Below, piece after piece: positions 10,507 to 19,297 of a stretch of DNA of 64,000 nucleotides. Position 1 is the first letter of the stretch, and the number at the start of each line of letters is the position of its first letter. The stretch is from Comamonas granuli NBRC 101663 (GTDB lineage: Bacteria > Pseudomonadota > Gammaproteobacteria > Burkholderiales > Burkholderiaceae_C). The translations under genes and the position numbers were made by a program. Below the pieces are notes generated by a model. It saw only the letters and a program-made list of their open reading frames with translations. It was not told the DNA's origin and made no database searches. The stretch covers positions 62,001 to 126,000 of the forward strand of contig NZ_BBJX01000013.1 of assembly GCF_000739995.1 (NCBI RefSeq). Direction: 5' to 3'.

Positions 10507-10560
10507 CTATTGATTGGGTAGCTGCTGGCGCTTGTACACAGGGCCTTGGCGCCCTTTAGC
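10507..10560. repeat. Dispersed palindromic repeat, copy C (convergent gene ends)
   Basis: The arm CTATTGATTGGGTAGCTGC followed by TGGCGCTTGTACA matches the reverse complement of the repeat's right half; the left half (CCTTGGCGCCC, TAGCGCTC) is more diverged. The copy fills the whole gap between the convergent ends of the AEC transporter gene and priA, a position suited to a bidirectional terminator. Confidence 0.6.
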
Positions 10561-10562
10561 GC

Positions 10563-12665
10563 TCAAATCGCCAGCGGATCCACGTCCACCAGCCAGCGGA
10601 TCAGCCCCTTGTGCTGCCGGCGCTCGGCGTGCAGCAGGGGCTGCCAGGCGGCCAGCAGGCGCTGCAGGGCGGCGCGGCTGGGGCTCTCCAGCAGCATTTG
10701 CGCGCGTTCCACCTGGGCCACGCGCTGCACCGCCAGCGGCACGGGCGGGTAGAGCGTGACCTGCTCCACCCCGGGCAGGGCGGCGTCCTGCGCGGCCTGG
10801 CGGGCGGCCTGCAGGAAGGCCTGGGCGGCCTCCTGCGTGCGCGCGTCGGCGCGCACCAGGGCCTGGTAGGCAAAGGGGGGCAGGCCGGCCTCGTGGCGCT
10901 CGCGCAATTGCTGCGCGGCAAAGGCGGCGTAGTCGTGCGTGCGCAGGGCCTCGTACACGGCATGCTGGGGGTGCGCGGTCTGTACCCACATCTCGCACTG
11001 CGTACCCTGCGCGGCCAGGTAGGCCGCGTCGCGCCCGGCGCGGCCGGCGGCCTGCTCCAGCAGGGCGAACAGGCGTTCGGGGGCGCGGAAGTCGCTGGAG
11101 AACAGCGCGCCGTCGGGCTGCACGGCGGCCACCAGCGTGACGCGGCGAAAATCGTGCCCCTTGGCGATCATCTGCGTGCCCACGAGCACGTCCACGGTGC
11201 CCGCGTGCACCTGGGCGAGCTGGCTCTGCAGCGCGCCCTTGGCGCGCGTGGTGTCGGCGTCGATGCGCACCACGCACACGGGCGTGCCGTCGGGGCGCTG
11301 CACGCCGGCGAGCAGGGAGGCGAGCTGCTCTTCCAGTTGCTCCGTGCCCCGACCCAGGGTGGCGATGTCGGGGCTGCCGCAGGCCGGGCAGGCGCGCGGC
11401 ACGCGCTGTGCGGCGCCGCAGTGGTGGCAGCGCAGGGTGCGGTCGGTCTTGTGGAACACCTGGTGCGCGCTGCAGTGCGGGCAGTCGCTTTTCCAGCCGC
11501 AGTCCTGGCAGTGCAGCACGGGCGCGTAGCCGCGCCGGTTGAGCAGCACCAGGCTTTGCTCGCCGCGCGCCACGCGCTCCTGCAACGCGGCCAGCAGGGG
11601 GGCCGAGAACACCGTGCCGCGCGGCTGGTGGCCCATGTCCACGCGGCGCACGCGCGCGAGCGGGGCCGCGCCGATGCGGCTGGGCATGCACAGGCGCTGG
11701 TAGCGCCCGCCCGCGGGGTCCTCGGGCGTGGGCGGGCGGCTGGCGTGCCAGCTCTCCAGCGAGGGCGTGGCCGAACCCAGCACCACCCGGGCGCCTTGCT
11801 CGCGGCCGCGCCAGAGCGCCAGGTCGCGCGCCGAGTAGCGCGCGCCCTCCTGCTGCTTGTAGCTCGGGTCGTGCTCCTCGTCGACGACGATGAGGGCCAG
11901 CTGCGGCAGGGAGGCGAATACTGCCATGCGCGTGCCCAGCACGATGCGCGCCTGCCCGCTGTGCGCGGCCAGCCAGCTTTTGAGGCGCTGCGGGTGCGTC
12001 ATGCCGCTGTGCAGCGAGACCACGGCTGCCGCGCCGAAGCGCGCGGTGAAGCGCTCTTCGAGCTGGGGCGTGAGGTTGATCTCGGGCACCATCACCAGCG
12101 CCTGGGCCGCGCCGTTCTGCGCCAGCAGCTCCTGCACGCAGCGCAGGTACACCTCGGTCTTGCCGCTGCCCGTGCTGCCGAACAGCAGAAAGGGGCCGGG
12201 TTTGGCAAGAATTTCGGCCTTGGCGCTTTCCTGCTCTGCGCTAAGTGCTATCAAATCAGTAGTCTCAGGCGCCACCGGCGGGGCTGCCGGGCGGCGCAGG
12301 CGGCGCGCCAACTGCTCGGGGCCCAGGTCGCGCAGTTGCGGCGGCAGGGCCGCCAGCGCCACCTCGCCCAGGCTGCGCTGGTAGTAGCGCGCGGCAAAGG
12401 CCACGAGGCGGCGCCAGGAGGCATCGAGCGGTGCGATGCCGTCCAGCACGGCGGTGATGGGCTTGAGCGCCACCGCCGGGGCGGCGCCGGCGCCTTCCGG
12501 TGCCTCGTCCCAGACGATGCCCAGCACCTCGCGCCGCCCCAGGGGCACGCGCACCAGGGTCCCGGGCGCCAGGGGCTGTGCGCTGGCGTAGCTCAGCAAC
12601 TCGTCCACCCCGCTGTGCGCGGGGGTGTGCACGGCCACGCGGACTATGCAGTCCGTGGTCGGCAC
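10563..12665 (-). CDS. priA: Primosomal replication-restart helicase PriA
   Basis: PriA rebuilds replisomes at collapsed forks. It has an N-terminal 3'-DNA-binding region (VRVAVHTPAHSGVDELLSYA, LVRVPLGRREVLGIVW), then a helicase core with Walker A GSTGSGKTEVYLR and box II VVDEEHDPSYK. A zinc module with eight Cys follows (CQDCGWKSDCPHC, CHHC, CPAC), then DVLVGTQMIAKGHDF and a C-terminal domain. The start is uncertain. TTG 12779 is the longest possible, but its first 38 residues do not look like PriA and contain a DnaA box, so GTG 12665 is preferred. Part of the interdomain region is encoded by a dispersed repeat (12215-12263). Confidence 0.93.
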   Translation of the reverse strand: MPTTDCIVRVAVHTPAHSGVDELLSYASAQPLAPGTLVRVPLGRREVLGIVWDEAPEGAGAAPAVALKPITAVLDGIAPLDASWRRLVAFAARYYQRSLGEVALAALPPQLRDLGPEQLARRLRRPAAPPVAPETTDLIALSAEQESAKAEILAKPGPFLLFGSTGSGKTEVYLRCVQELLAQNGAAQALVMVPEINLTPQLEERFTARFGAAAVVSLHSGMTHPQRLKSWLAAHSGQARIVLGTRMAVFASLPQLALIVVDEEHDPSYKQQEGARYSARDLALWRGREQGARVVLGSATPSLESWHASRPPTPEDPAGGRYQRLCMPSRIGAAPLARVRRVDMGHQPRGTVFSAPLLAALQERVARGEQSLVLLNRRGYAPVLHCQDCGWKSDCPHCSAHQVFHKTDRTLRCHHCGAAQRVPRACPACGSPDIATLGRGTEQLEEQLASLLAGVQRPDGTPVCVVRIDADTTRAKGALQSQLAQVHAGTVDVLVGTQMIAKGHDFRRVTLVAAVQPDGALFSSDFRAPERLFALLEQAAGRAGRDAAYLAAQGTQCEMWVQTAHPQHAVYEALRTHDYAAFAAQQLRERHEAGLPPFAYQALVRADARTQEAAQAFLQAARQAAQDAALPGVEQVTLYPPVPLAVQRVAQVERAQMLLESPSRAALQRLLAAWQPLLHAERRQHKGLIRWLVDVDPLAI
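12215..12263. repeat. Dispersed palindromic repeat, copy D, inside priA
   Basis: Read on the minus strand, CTACTGATTTGATAGCACTT then AGCGC...AAAGCGCCAAGGCC aligns along its full length with copy F at 37408-37457 (CTATTAATTTCATAGCTTCC, AGCGCTT...AAGCGCTGGAAGCC). It is read in frame as TTDLIALSAEQESAKAE, just ahead of the PriA helicase domain. Confidence 0.6.
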
Positions 12666-12699
12666 GGGGCCGGGCAAGGCATCCAAGTCGTTGATTTCC

Positions 12700-13280
12700 A
12701 AGGGTGAACCGGTATGTGGATAACTTTGTTGACATCCCGCATGCCGGAGTCCGCGCTGCAGGGGGCTGATGGGGGTCAAGCCCAGGGGCTCTTGTTACAC
12801 GTACTCGAAAAATCTTTATACATCAATAGTTTGCGCTGTAACAACGGGCCTTGGCGCGGATGGGGCCGGGACAGAGTCTGGCGGGCTCCGCTCCCGCAAA
12901 AGTGTGCATAACTGTGGAAGTTCATGCTTGTCAAGCCTTGACAGGCGGCTACAAAACGCTGCCGGCGCGACCCGCGTTCACTCATTTTCTTCACATTGGC
13001 ATGCAAGTACCTGATGAACAAAGGGTTTTTTCCGGTATCCACGGATTCTGTGGATAACTATGTGGATGAGCGCGGGAGAGCAGCCCGCAAGCCGCACCAT
13101 TGCGTGCTCGGCACGGATTGCACGCAAAACCGGCATTTTTGAAAATCCTTATCCATCAAGCACTTGCGTGCTGCGACCGCCCAGGGCCGCGGGCGCGGGC
13201 GTCTGCGGGAAGTCCCGGATGACGCATTCCCCGCTCCAGGGAATGTGTGCATAAGTCCAGTGCTCCCGCTGCCCGGGTGC
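12700..13280. other. Gene-free region with DnaA-box cluster between priA and hemE
   Basis: I find no plausible gene here. Two perfect DnaA boxes (TGTGGATAA, complement of TTATCCACA) lie at 12715-12723 and 13049-13057. Two further sites fitting TTWTNCACA (TGTGCATAA) lie at 12903-12911 and 13246-13254. Weaker sites are TGTGGATGA at 13061-13069 and TTATCCATC at 13149-13157. AT-rich patches occur around 12807-12830, 13020-13031 and 13134-13150, unusual in this GC-rich window. Possibilities are an origin-like element, a DnaA-titration or reactivation site (datA/DARS-like), or DnaA control of priA. Most surrounding genes on the right run leftward, which does not favour a simple bidirectional origin. 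Confidence 0.55.
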
Positions 13281-14393
13281 TCAGCCCTGGCGCAGGGCGC
13301 GCGAGTGGCTGTGCACGGCATCGACCAGCGCGGCCACGTGCTCGGGTGGCGTGAACTGGCTGATGCCGTGGCCCAGGTTGAAGATGTGCGTGGGGCCGGT
13401 GGTGGACTTGTCGGTGTGCGGCGTGCCGAAGCTGTCGAGCACGGCGTGCACCTGGGTGACGATTTGCGCCGGCGGGGCGAACAGCACGTTGGGGTCGATG
13501 TTGCCCTGCAGCGCCTTGCCCGGGCCGCCGACCGGGCCGCCGACGATGGCGCGCGCCTTGCCGAGGTTGGCCGTCCAGTCCAGGCCCAGCACCTCGCAGT
13601 CCATGTCCTTCATGTCGTCGAGCCAGATGCCGCCGCCCTTGGTGAAGACGATGCGCGGCACGTCCTGCCCGTCGATGCCCGTGCGCTGGAGCTGCGCGAG
13701 CACGCGGCGGGTGTATGCCAGGCTGAAGTCCTGGAAAGCACCGTCGGCCAGCACGCCGCCCCACGAGTCGAACACCATCACGGCCTGGGCGCCCGCGGCT
13801 ATCTGCGCGTTCAGGTAGGCGGCCACGGCGTCGGCGTTCACGGCCAGGATGCGGTGCATCAGGTCGGGGCGGCTGTACATCAGCGTCTTGACGAGGCGGT
13901 AGTCGTCGCTGCCCTTGCCCTCGACCATGTAGCAGGCCAGCGTCCAGGGGCTGCCCGAAAAACCAATCAGCGGCACACGGCCGTTCAAGGCCTTGCGGAT
14001 GCTGGTGACGGCGTCGAACACATAGCGCAGCTTGTCCAGGTCGGGCACGGCGAGTTCGGCCACGTCGGCCTCGGTGCGCACCGACTTGGCGAAGCGCGGG
14101 CCCTCGCCCTCGGCGAACGACAGGCCCAGGCCCATGGCGTCGGGCACGGTGAGGATGTCGCTGAACAAAATGGCCGCATCGAGCGGGAAGCGCTCGAGCG
14201 GCTGCAGCGTGACCTCGGTGGCGAAGTCCACGTTCATGGCCAGGCCCATGAAGCTGCCGGCCTGGGCGCGCGTGGCCTTGTACTCCGGCAGGTAGCGGCC
14301 CGCCTGGCGCATGAGCCACAGAGGCGTGTAGTCGGTGGCCTGGCGCCGGCAGGCGCGCAGGAAGGTGTCGTTGGAAAGGGGGGCGAAACTCAT
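13281..14393 (-). CDS. hemE: Uroporphyrinogen decarboxylase
   Basis: HemE decarboxylates the four acetate side chains of uroporphyrinogen III to give coproporphyrinogen III in heme synthesis. The 370-residue cytosolic protein carries the N-terminal signature [12 protein letters not shown] with the active-site Arg, the [13 protein letters not shown] loop with the catalytic Asp, [19 protein letters not shown] and LGHGI near the C-terminus. The ATG at 14393 begins [18 protein letters not shown], the usual family start. Its own terminator is not obvious; the DnaA-box region lies directly downstream. Confidence 0.97.
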   Translation of the reverse strand: MSFAPLSNDTFLRACRRQATDYTPLWLMRQAGRYLPEYKATRAQAGSFMGLAMNVDFATEVTLQPLERFPLDAAILFSDILTVPDAMGLGLSFAEGEGPRFAKSVRTEADVAELAVPDLDKLRYVFDAVTSIRKALNGRVPLIGFSGSPWTLACYMVEGKGSDDYRLVKTLMYSRPDLMHRILAVNADAVAAYLNAQIAAGAQAVMVFDSWGGVLADGAFQDFSLAYTRRVLAQLQRTGIDGQDVPRIVFTKGGGIWLDDMKDMDCEVLGLDWTANLGKARAIVGGPVGGPGKALQGNIDPNVLFAPPAQIVTQVHAVLDSFGTPHTDKSTTGPTHIFNLGHGISQFTPPEHVAALVDAVHSHSRALRQG

Positions 14394-14443
14394 GCCCCGA
14401 TTGTCGCCGACTCGGGCGCGGGGCATGGCAGCGGCCCCGCGGC

Positions 14444-15427
14444 TCAGAACCGGTGCACCAGGCCCAGGCCGAAGGTGTTGGAGCCGGTCACGCCCTTGAC
14501 CGCCTTGCCGGCGCTGTTGAGGCCGCCATAGCCCGCGTAGAGCATGGTGCGCTTGGACAGGTGGTAGTTGGCAAACAGCTCGTAGGCCGTGGCGCCGTCG
14601 CGCGCGGGGTTGGGGTTGTCTGTCACGCGGGCCACCTGCGCGCCCAGCACCACGGCGCCCAGGGGCACGGCCACGCCCAGGCCGAAGCCCTTGCCCGTGC
14701 TGCGCGATTCGTCCTGCGTGTACAGCGCGCTGACCTGGAAGGATGCGAAGTCGTAGCGTGCGCCCAGCGCGTAGCCGGTGCGGTTGCTGGCGCCTTCGGC
14801 CATCTTGCTCTGCACGACGGCGCCCAGCGTCAGCGGGCCGCTCTTGTAGCTGGCCGCGAGCTGGTACGAGTTCTTGCGCGTGTCGGGCGTGCCGACGGCC
14901 GGGGCGGCGCCCTTGTCTTCCTTCATGACCAGCGAGGCGCGCGCCTGGAAGCCGCTCAGGTTGGGCGAGGTGAACATGAACTGGCTGTTGGCGCGGTTGC
15001 CGCCCAGGGAGCCGTCGGCGTCCAGACCGAGGTTCTTCAGCGCCGAGGTGTTGTTGGCCGTGCCGTTGAGGTCGAACACGCCCATGGTGCGGTTCTGCGG
15101 CGTGGTCATGCGGCCCATGCTCACTTCGCCGAAGCGGCCGCCGAGGCCCACCCAGGCGGCGCGGTTCCAGCCGTTGGCCGCGGCACCGTTTTCGATGTCG
15201 ATGCCTTGCTCGAAGTTGAAAGAGGCCTTGAGGCCGCCGCCCAGGTCCTCCTGGCCGCGCACGCCCAGCATGGAGGTTTCCTTGTAGCTGTTGATCATCT
15301 GCGTCTTGCCGCCAAAGGGCTGGCCCAGACCGGCGTCGGCGCGCCCGTACAGGGTGACGCTGGATTGGGCCGAGGCGATGCCCGCGGCCGAGCCGCACAG
15401 GGCCAGGGCGATCAGGGATTTCTTCAT
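14444..15427 (-). CDS. Gram-negative trimeric porin (Omp32/PorB-like)
   Basis: The 327-residue outer-membrane protein has a signal peptide ([20 protein letters not shown]) and mature start [14 protein letters not shown]. It is built of alternating amphipathic strands and ends in a C-terminal Phe (GLGLVHRF), the OMP assembly signal. This is the neisserial/comamonad general porin class and probably forms a 16-stranded anion-selective channel. I chose ATG 15427 because it starts the signal peptide; an upstream in-frame ATG at 15508 only adds a leader with no similarity. Confidence 0.92.
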   Translation of the reverse strand: MKKSLIALALCGSAAGIASAQSSVTLYGRADAGLGQPFGGKTQMINSYKETSMLGVRGQEDLGGGLKASFNFEQGIDIENGAAANGWNRAAWVGLGGRFGEVSMGRMTTPQNRTMGVFDLNGTANNTSALKNLGLDADGSLGGNRANSQFMFTSPNLSGFQARASLVMKEDKGAAPAVGTPDTRKNSYQLAASYKSGPLTLGAVVQSKMAEGASNRTGYALGARYDFASFQVSALYTQDESRSTGKGFGLGVAVPLGAVVLGAQVARVTDNPNPARDGATAYELFANYHLSKRTMLYAGYGGLNSAGKAVKGVTGSNTFGLGLVHRF

Positions 15428-15590
15428 GGGTTCGATTTCCGGTGATGGTGTTGAAAAGGCAAGCGCATCGGCGCCTTCGCCGGGAAGGCGCCAGTGGCTT
15501 GGGGCCATTGCAACAGCCGGATGTGACAGCCTGACTACAAAACCCCGCGGGCGGCGGGGGGTGCGCCGCGCGCGGGGCGCGGCGGCCGGC

Positions 15591-17828
15591 TCAGGGGGCG
15601 AGCGCCGCCAAGGCCGTGCGCAGCTCCTGCACGCTGAGCACCTCGCTCAGCACCAGCGGCGCGCGCCCCGGCGCCAGCAGCACGTACACCGGCACGCCGC
15701 TGCGGCCCAGTTCGGCCAGGGCGGCGGTGATGGCGCTGTCGCGGCGCGTCCAGTCGGCGCGCAGCAGGGTCACGTTTTTGGCGGCAAAGTCGGCCAGCAC
15801 CGCGCGGTCGGCCAGGGCGTTGCGCTTGTTGTACTGGCAGGTGATGCACCAGGCCGCCGTGAAATCGATGAACACCGGCTGCCCGGCGGCCGTGAGCTCC
15901 TGCACGCGCTGGGCCGACCAGGGCTGCCAGGCGGCGCTGCCCGCGCCGCCAGCGGCGGCGCGCGCGGGCAGCGGGGCCGCCTCGGCCGGCTGCAGCACGC
16001 TGGGGCCCATGGCGACCGCCAGCCAGGCGCTGAGTGCGATCAGTACGCCAGCGAGCACGGCGCGCGTGCGACCGCGCAGCGTCAGCGCCCACACCACGCT
16101 GCTGCCGGCCAGCAGCAGCGCCAGCAGGGCTCCCGCGCCGTCGATACCGCTTTGCTGGCCCAGCACCCACACCAGCCACACCACGGTGGCGAACATGGGA
16201 AAGGCCATGGCGCGGCGGAAGGTGTCCATCCAGGCGCCGGGGCGCGGCAGCCAGCGCACCACGGCGGGCAGCCAGGCGGCCAGCAGGTAGGGCAGGGCCA
16301 TGCCCACGCCCAGGGCGCCGAACACGGCCAGCGCCTGCGCGGTGGGCAGGCCCACGGCAAAGCCCAGCGCCGCGCCCATGAAGGGCGCGGTGCACGGCGA
16401 GGCGATGGCCACCGCCAGCACCCCGGTGAGGAAGGCGTCCGCCGCCGGGTGGCGCGCCTGCAGCGTGGCCCAGCGCTGGGGCAGGAAATGGCCGAACTCG
16501 AACACGCCCGCCAGGTTCAGCCCGATGAGGGTGAACAAGGCCGCCAGCAGCGCCACGACGGCGGGCGACTGGAGCTGAAAGCCCCAGCCGAGCTGCTCGC
16601 CCGCGGCGCGCAGGGCCAGCAGCAGCCCGCCCAGCGCCAGGAAGGACAGCACCACCCCGGCCGTGTAGGCCAGGCCGCCCAGGCGCTGGGCGCGCAGGTG
16701 GTTGCCGTGGCGCGCAAAGCCCATGAGCTTGATGGCCAGCACCGGGAACACGCAGGGCATGAGGTTGAGCAGCAGGCCGCCCAGCAGGCCGCCCAGCAGC
16801 GCCGCCCAGAGCGAGCCGCCGCTGCCTGCAGCACCCGCCGCAGCGCCGGCCTGCGCCTGGTTGGCCTGCAGCGCGGCCGCCAGCGCGGGCGAGACGCCGG
16901 CCGGTGCGGCGCTGGCCGTCCAGTGGCCCTCCACGCTGGCCACGGTGTGCCAGCCCGCCGGGGTGCCCGGCGCCGGCTGCCCGGCCGCCGGGGCCAGCAC
17001 CAGCGGCAGTTGGCTGGGGCTGGCGCCGCGCTCGGGCGAGAGGGGCAGGTCCGCCGTCCAGACGGCGCCGTCCCAGGCCTGCGTCCAGTCCTTGCCGGGC
17101 AGGGCGGCGGGGACCAGCACGGCCGGGGTTTCGGCAAACACCTGGAGCTGCTGGCCGCGCAGCCCCTCGGGCAGGCCGTGCACGCTCAGGTGCAGGCGCT
17201 CGCCCTGCACGCGCGCCGTGCTGGCGGCGCGCAGGCTGGCGGGCAGCGCGGCCTGCGCTGCGTCAAAAGCCGCGGCGTGCATGGCGGTGGAGCCTTGCAC
17301 GGGCAGGTCCAGGGCCAGGCGGGCCTCCTGCGGGATGCACTCCACGCGGCAGGCCAGCCAACTGGCGTGCAGGGCCACGCGCACCGTGCCCAGGCCGGCG
17401 GGCGCTGGGGTCAGCTCCTGCGCCGCCTGCAGGGGCACGGCCAGCAGCACGTCGCCGTCGTAGCCATAGTTGGCCAGGCTGCCGACACGGATCAGGCGCG
17501 GCACGGGCCAGGCGACGGCGCCCGCCTCCAGGCCCGCGGGCAGCTCCCAGCGCAGCTCGGTGGGCAGGCCCGAGTCGCCGGGGTTCTTCCAGTAGGTGTG
17601 CCAGTCCGGGGCGTGGCGCAGGCGCAGGCCCAGCCACATGGGCCGGCCCGGGCCCAGGCCCTCGGGGATGTGGGCGAGCAGTTCGGCCTGCACCTGCGGC
17701 GTGCCCGCCGTGCTGCCGGGCGTGTCTGCCATTTTCAGGTTCAATTGGGCGTTTGCGCCCGTCCATGCTGCGCTGGCAGCTATGAAAAAAAGAGCGAGCA
17801 GAAAGCGGTGGAGGCGAATGCGGGACAT
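15591..17828 (-). CDS. dsbD: DsbD/ScsB-type thiol:disulfide interchange protein
   Basis: The protein carries electrons from cytoplasmic thioredoxin across the inner membrane to periplasmic reductases. The 745-residue product has a signal peptide (ending ANAQ) and a periplasmic N-terminal domain containing the redox pair in SWLACRVECIPQ. A central DsbD membrane domain of about eight helices follows (LNLMPCVFPVLAIKLMGFA and ASPCTAPFMGAALGFA, each with the conserved Cys). A C-terminal thioredoxin domain carries AAWCITCQYNK. It is much longer than E. coli DsbD (565), matching the ScsB-like subgroup with an enlarged N-terminus. A diverged palindromic repeat (17738-17790) overlaps the signal-peptide codons. 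AGGA precedes ATG 17828. Confidence 0.93.
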   Translation of the reverse strand: MSRIRLHRFLLALFFIAASAAWTGANAQLNLKMADTPGSTAGTPQVQAELLAHIPEGLGPGRPMWLGLRLRHAPDWHTYWKNPGDSGLPTELRWELPAGLEAGAVAWPVPRLIRVGSLANYGYDGDVLLAVPLQAAQELTPAPAGLGTVRVALHASWLACRVECIPQEARLALDLPVQGSTAMHAAAFDAAQAALPASLRAASTARVQGERLHLSVHGLPEGLRGQQLQVFAETPAVLVPAALPGKDWTQAWDGAVWTADLPLSPERGASPSQLPLVLAPAAGQPAPGTPAGWHTVASVEGHWTASAAPAGVSPALAAALQANQAQAGAAAGAAGSGGSLWAALLGGLLGGLLLNLMPCVFPVLAIKLMGFARHGNHLRAQRLGGLAYTAGVVLSFLALGGLLLALRAAGEQLGWGFQLQSPAVVALLAALFTLIGLNLAGVFEFGHFLPQRWATLQARHPAADAFLTGVLAVAIASPCTAPFMGAALGFAVGLPTAQALAVFGALGVGMALPYLLAAWLPAVVRWLPRPGAWMDTFRRAMAFPMFATVVWLVWVLGQQSGIDGAGALLALLLAGSSVVWALTLRGRTRAVLAGVLIALSAWLAVAMGPSVLQPAEAAPLPARAAAGGAGSAAWQPWSAQRVQELTAAGQPVFIDFTAAWCITCQYNKRNALADRAVLADFAAKNVTLLRADWTRRDSAITAALAELGRSGVPVYVLLAPGRAPLVLSEVLSVQELRTALAALAP

Positions 17829-17949
17829 GGTCGTCCTGTGGGAGCGTGGCGCGGGGCTTTGGTTCCGGCGGGGCGCCGCCCCCGGGGCCGGGCCGCCGCT
17901 GCACCAGGGCGTATTGTCGGCCAGCCGCGGGGCGGGCGCCGCCGCCCGC

Positions 17950-18699
17950 TCAGGCGACGAAGCCCAGCACCACGCGGCGCGTGCTGGCGCTCTTTTTCTC
18001 GACCTTGGTGACGGCCACGGCGCCGATCTCGGCGGTATGGGCCACATGCGTTCCGCCGCAGGGCTGCAGGTCGATGAGCGGGCCGCCCGCGGCGCCGATG
18101 CGGATGGTGCGGATGCGCCCCGTGCCGCGCGGCGGCTGCACGCTCATGCTCTTGACGAGCTGGGGGTTGGCGTCGAGTTCGGCGTCGCTGATCGACGCCA
18201 CCGTCACCGGGTGCGCGGCCGCCACGAGCGCGGCCAGGCCGGCGGTGAGCTGCTCCTTGTCGATCGGTTCGGCCGTGGCGAAGTCCAGGCGCGCGTAGTC
18301 GGGCGTGATGGAGCAGCCGTTGACCAGGTGCGGCACCAGATGGCACAGCAGGTGGCTGGCGGTGTGCAGGCGCATCATGCGGTGGCGGCGTTCGCCGTCG
18401 ATGCGCGCGGTGACGGCCTGGCCGGGGGCCAGCCGCGCCAGCAGCGCCTCCTGCCCCGGCGCGGGCACATGCACGATGCCGCCCGTGGGCTGGCCTGCGG
18501 CGTCCTTGGCCTTGCGCGTGTCGGCGATGGCGAGCAGGGCGCCGCCCTCCAGCACCAGCACGCCGCTGTCGCCGGCCTGGCCGCCGCCCAGGGGGTAGAA
18601 CACGGTGCGGTCGAGTTCGATGCCGGCTTCGGAGAGGGCGGTGATGCGCGCGCCGCATTCGCGCAGAGAGGCGTCCTGGCGGAACAGTTCTTCGGTCAT
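17950..18699 (-). CDS. Alanyl-tRNA editing protein (AlaX family)
   Basis: The protein deacylates mischarged tRNA-Ala in trans. The 249-residue product corresponds to the second additional domain of AlaRS: FYPLGGGQAGDSG, the zinc motif HTASH (about residue 115), and the second zinc motif CGGTHVAHTAEIG (about residue 213). It has no aminoacylation domain. It lies upstream of dsbD on the same strand with a 121-bp gap that shows nothing else recognisable. Confidence 0.92.
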   Translation of the reverse strand: MTEELFRQDASLRECGARITALSEAGIELDRTVFYPLGGGQAGDSGVLVLEGGALLAIADTRKAKDAAGQPTGGIVHVPAPGQEALLARLAPGQAVTARIDGERRHRMMRLHTASHLLCHLVPHLVNGCSITPDYARLDFATAEPIDKEQLTAGLAALVAAAHPVTVASISDAELDANPQLVKSMSVQPPRGTGRIRTIRIGAAGGPLIDLQPCGGTHVAHTAEIGAVAVTKVEKKSASTRRVVLGFVA

Positions 18700-18758
18700 G
18701 GCGCCATGGTAGCGGCAGCGCCGTGCAAAAAACCGTGTGCCGTCCTACCATGCGCGGC

Positions 18759-19268
18759 ATGAAACGACGCACCCTGCTGCAGGCGCCGCTGGCGCTGACT
18801 CCCCTGGCCGCCCGGGCCGACCTGCCCAAGGTGGACCGCCTGGCAGACGCCCTGCGCTGGCTCGACCGCGTGGCCGCCGCCCGGGGTGCGCGCGCCAGCG
18901 GCGCCTGGCCCCTGCCGGCCGTGCTGGAGCACCTGGCGCAAAGCATAGAGATGAGTCTGGACGGCTACCCCCAGCCGCGCAGCGCGCTGTTCCAGAACAC
19001 CGTGGGCGCGGCGGCCTTCGCCGTCTTCCAGTGGCGCGGCCGCATGCACCATGGGCTGGACGAGCCCATCCCCGGCGCCCCCCCGCTGGCCCTGCCGGGC
19101 GATCTGGCTGCCTCGGTGGCGCGGCTGCGCACGGCCATTGCGCGCTTCGAGGGGCACGGCGGTGCGCTGGCGCCGCATTTTGCCTACGGCCGGCTGGACA
19201 AGGCGCAGTACGCCCGCGCGCACGCCATGCACATCGCCAACCACCAGGACGAGATCGTGCTCGCCTGA
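18759..19268 (+). CDS. DUF1569-family protein
   Basis: The 169-residue product starts MKRRTLLQAPLALTPLAARA, a short twin-arginine-like leader. A DinB-like four-helix domain follows (WPLPAVLEHLAQSIEMSLDG, HFAYGRLDKAQYARAHAMHI) with the His residues typical of DUF1569. The function of the family is unknown. I took ATG 18759 so that the protein starts with the leader; the 12 codons before it overlap the alaX promoter region. The next gene follows after 29 bp on the same strand. Confidence 0.78.
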   Translation: MKRRTLLQAPLALTPLAARADLPKVDRLADALRWLDRVAAARGARASGAWPLPAVLEHLAQSIEMSLDGYPQPRSALFQNTVGAAAFAVFQWRGRMHHGLDEPIPGAPPLALPGDLAASVARLRTAIARFEGHGGALAPHFAYGRLDKAQYARAHAMHIANHQDEIVLA

Positions 19269-19297
19269 AGCGCCGGCGCCTGCACTACCATGGCGGC

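Noticed and set aside
10611-12707. Open frame of 698 codons on the plus strand
   Set aside because: It is antisense to priA; low-complexity composition and no motif.
12700-13280. Firm assignment as the chromosomal origin
   Set aside because: dnaA and dnaN are not in the window and most genes to the right run leftward; the evidence supports only a DnaA-box cluster.
12776-13321. Small open frames in the priA-hemE gap
   Set aside because: They are short, overlap DnaA boxes, lack ribosome-binding sites and have no family similarity.
15291-18011. Open frame of 906 codons on the plus strand
   Set aside because: It is antisense to dsbD and runs into the porin gene; composition is Gly/Arg/Gln/His-rich without domains.
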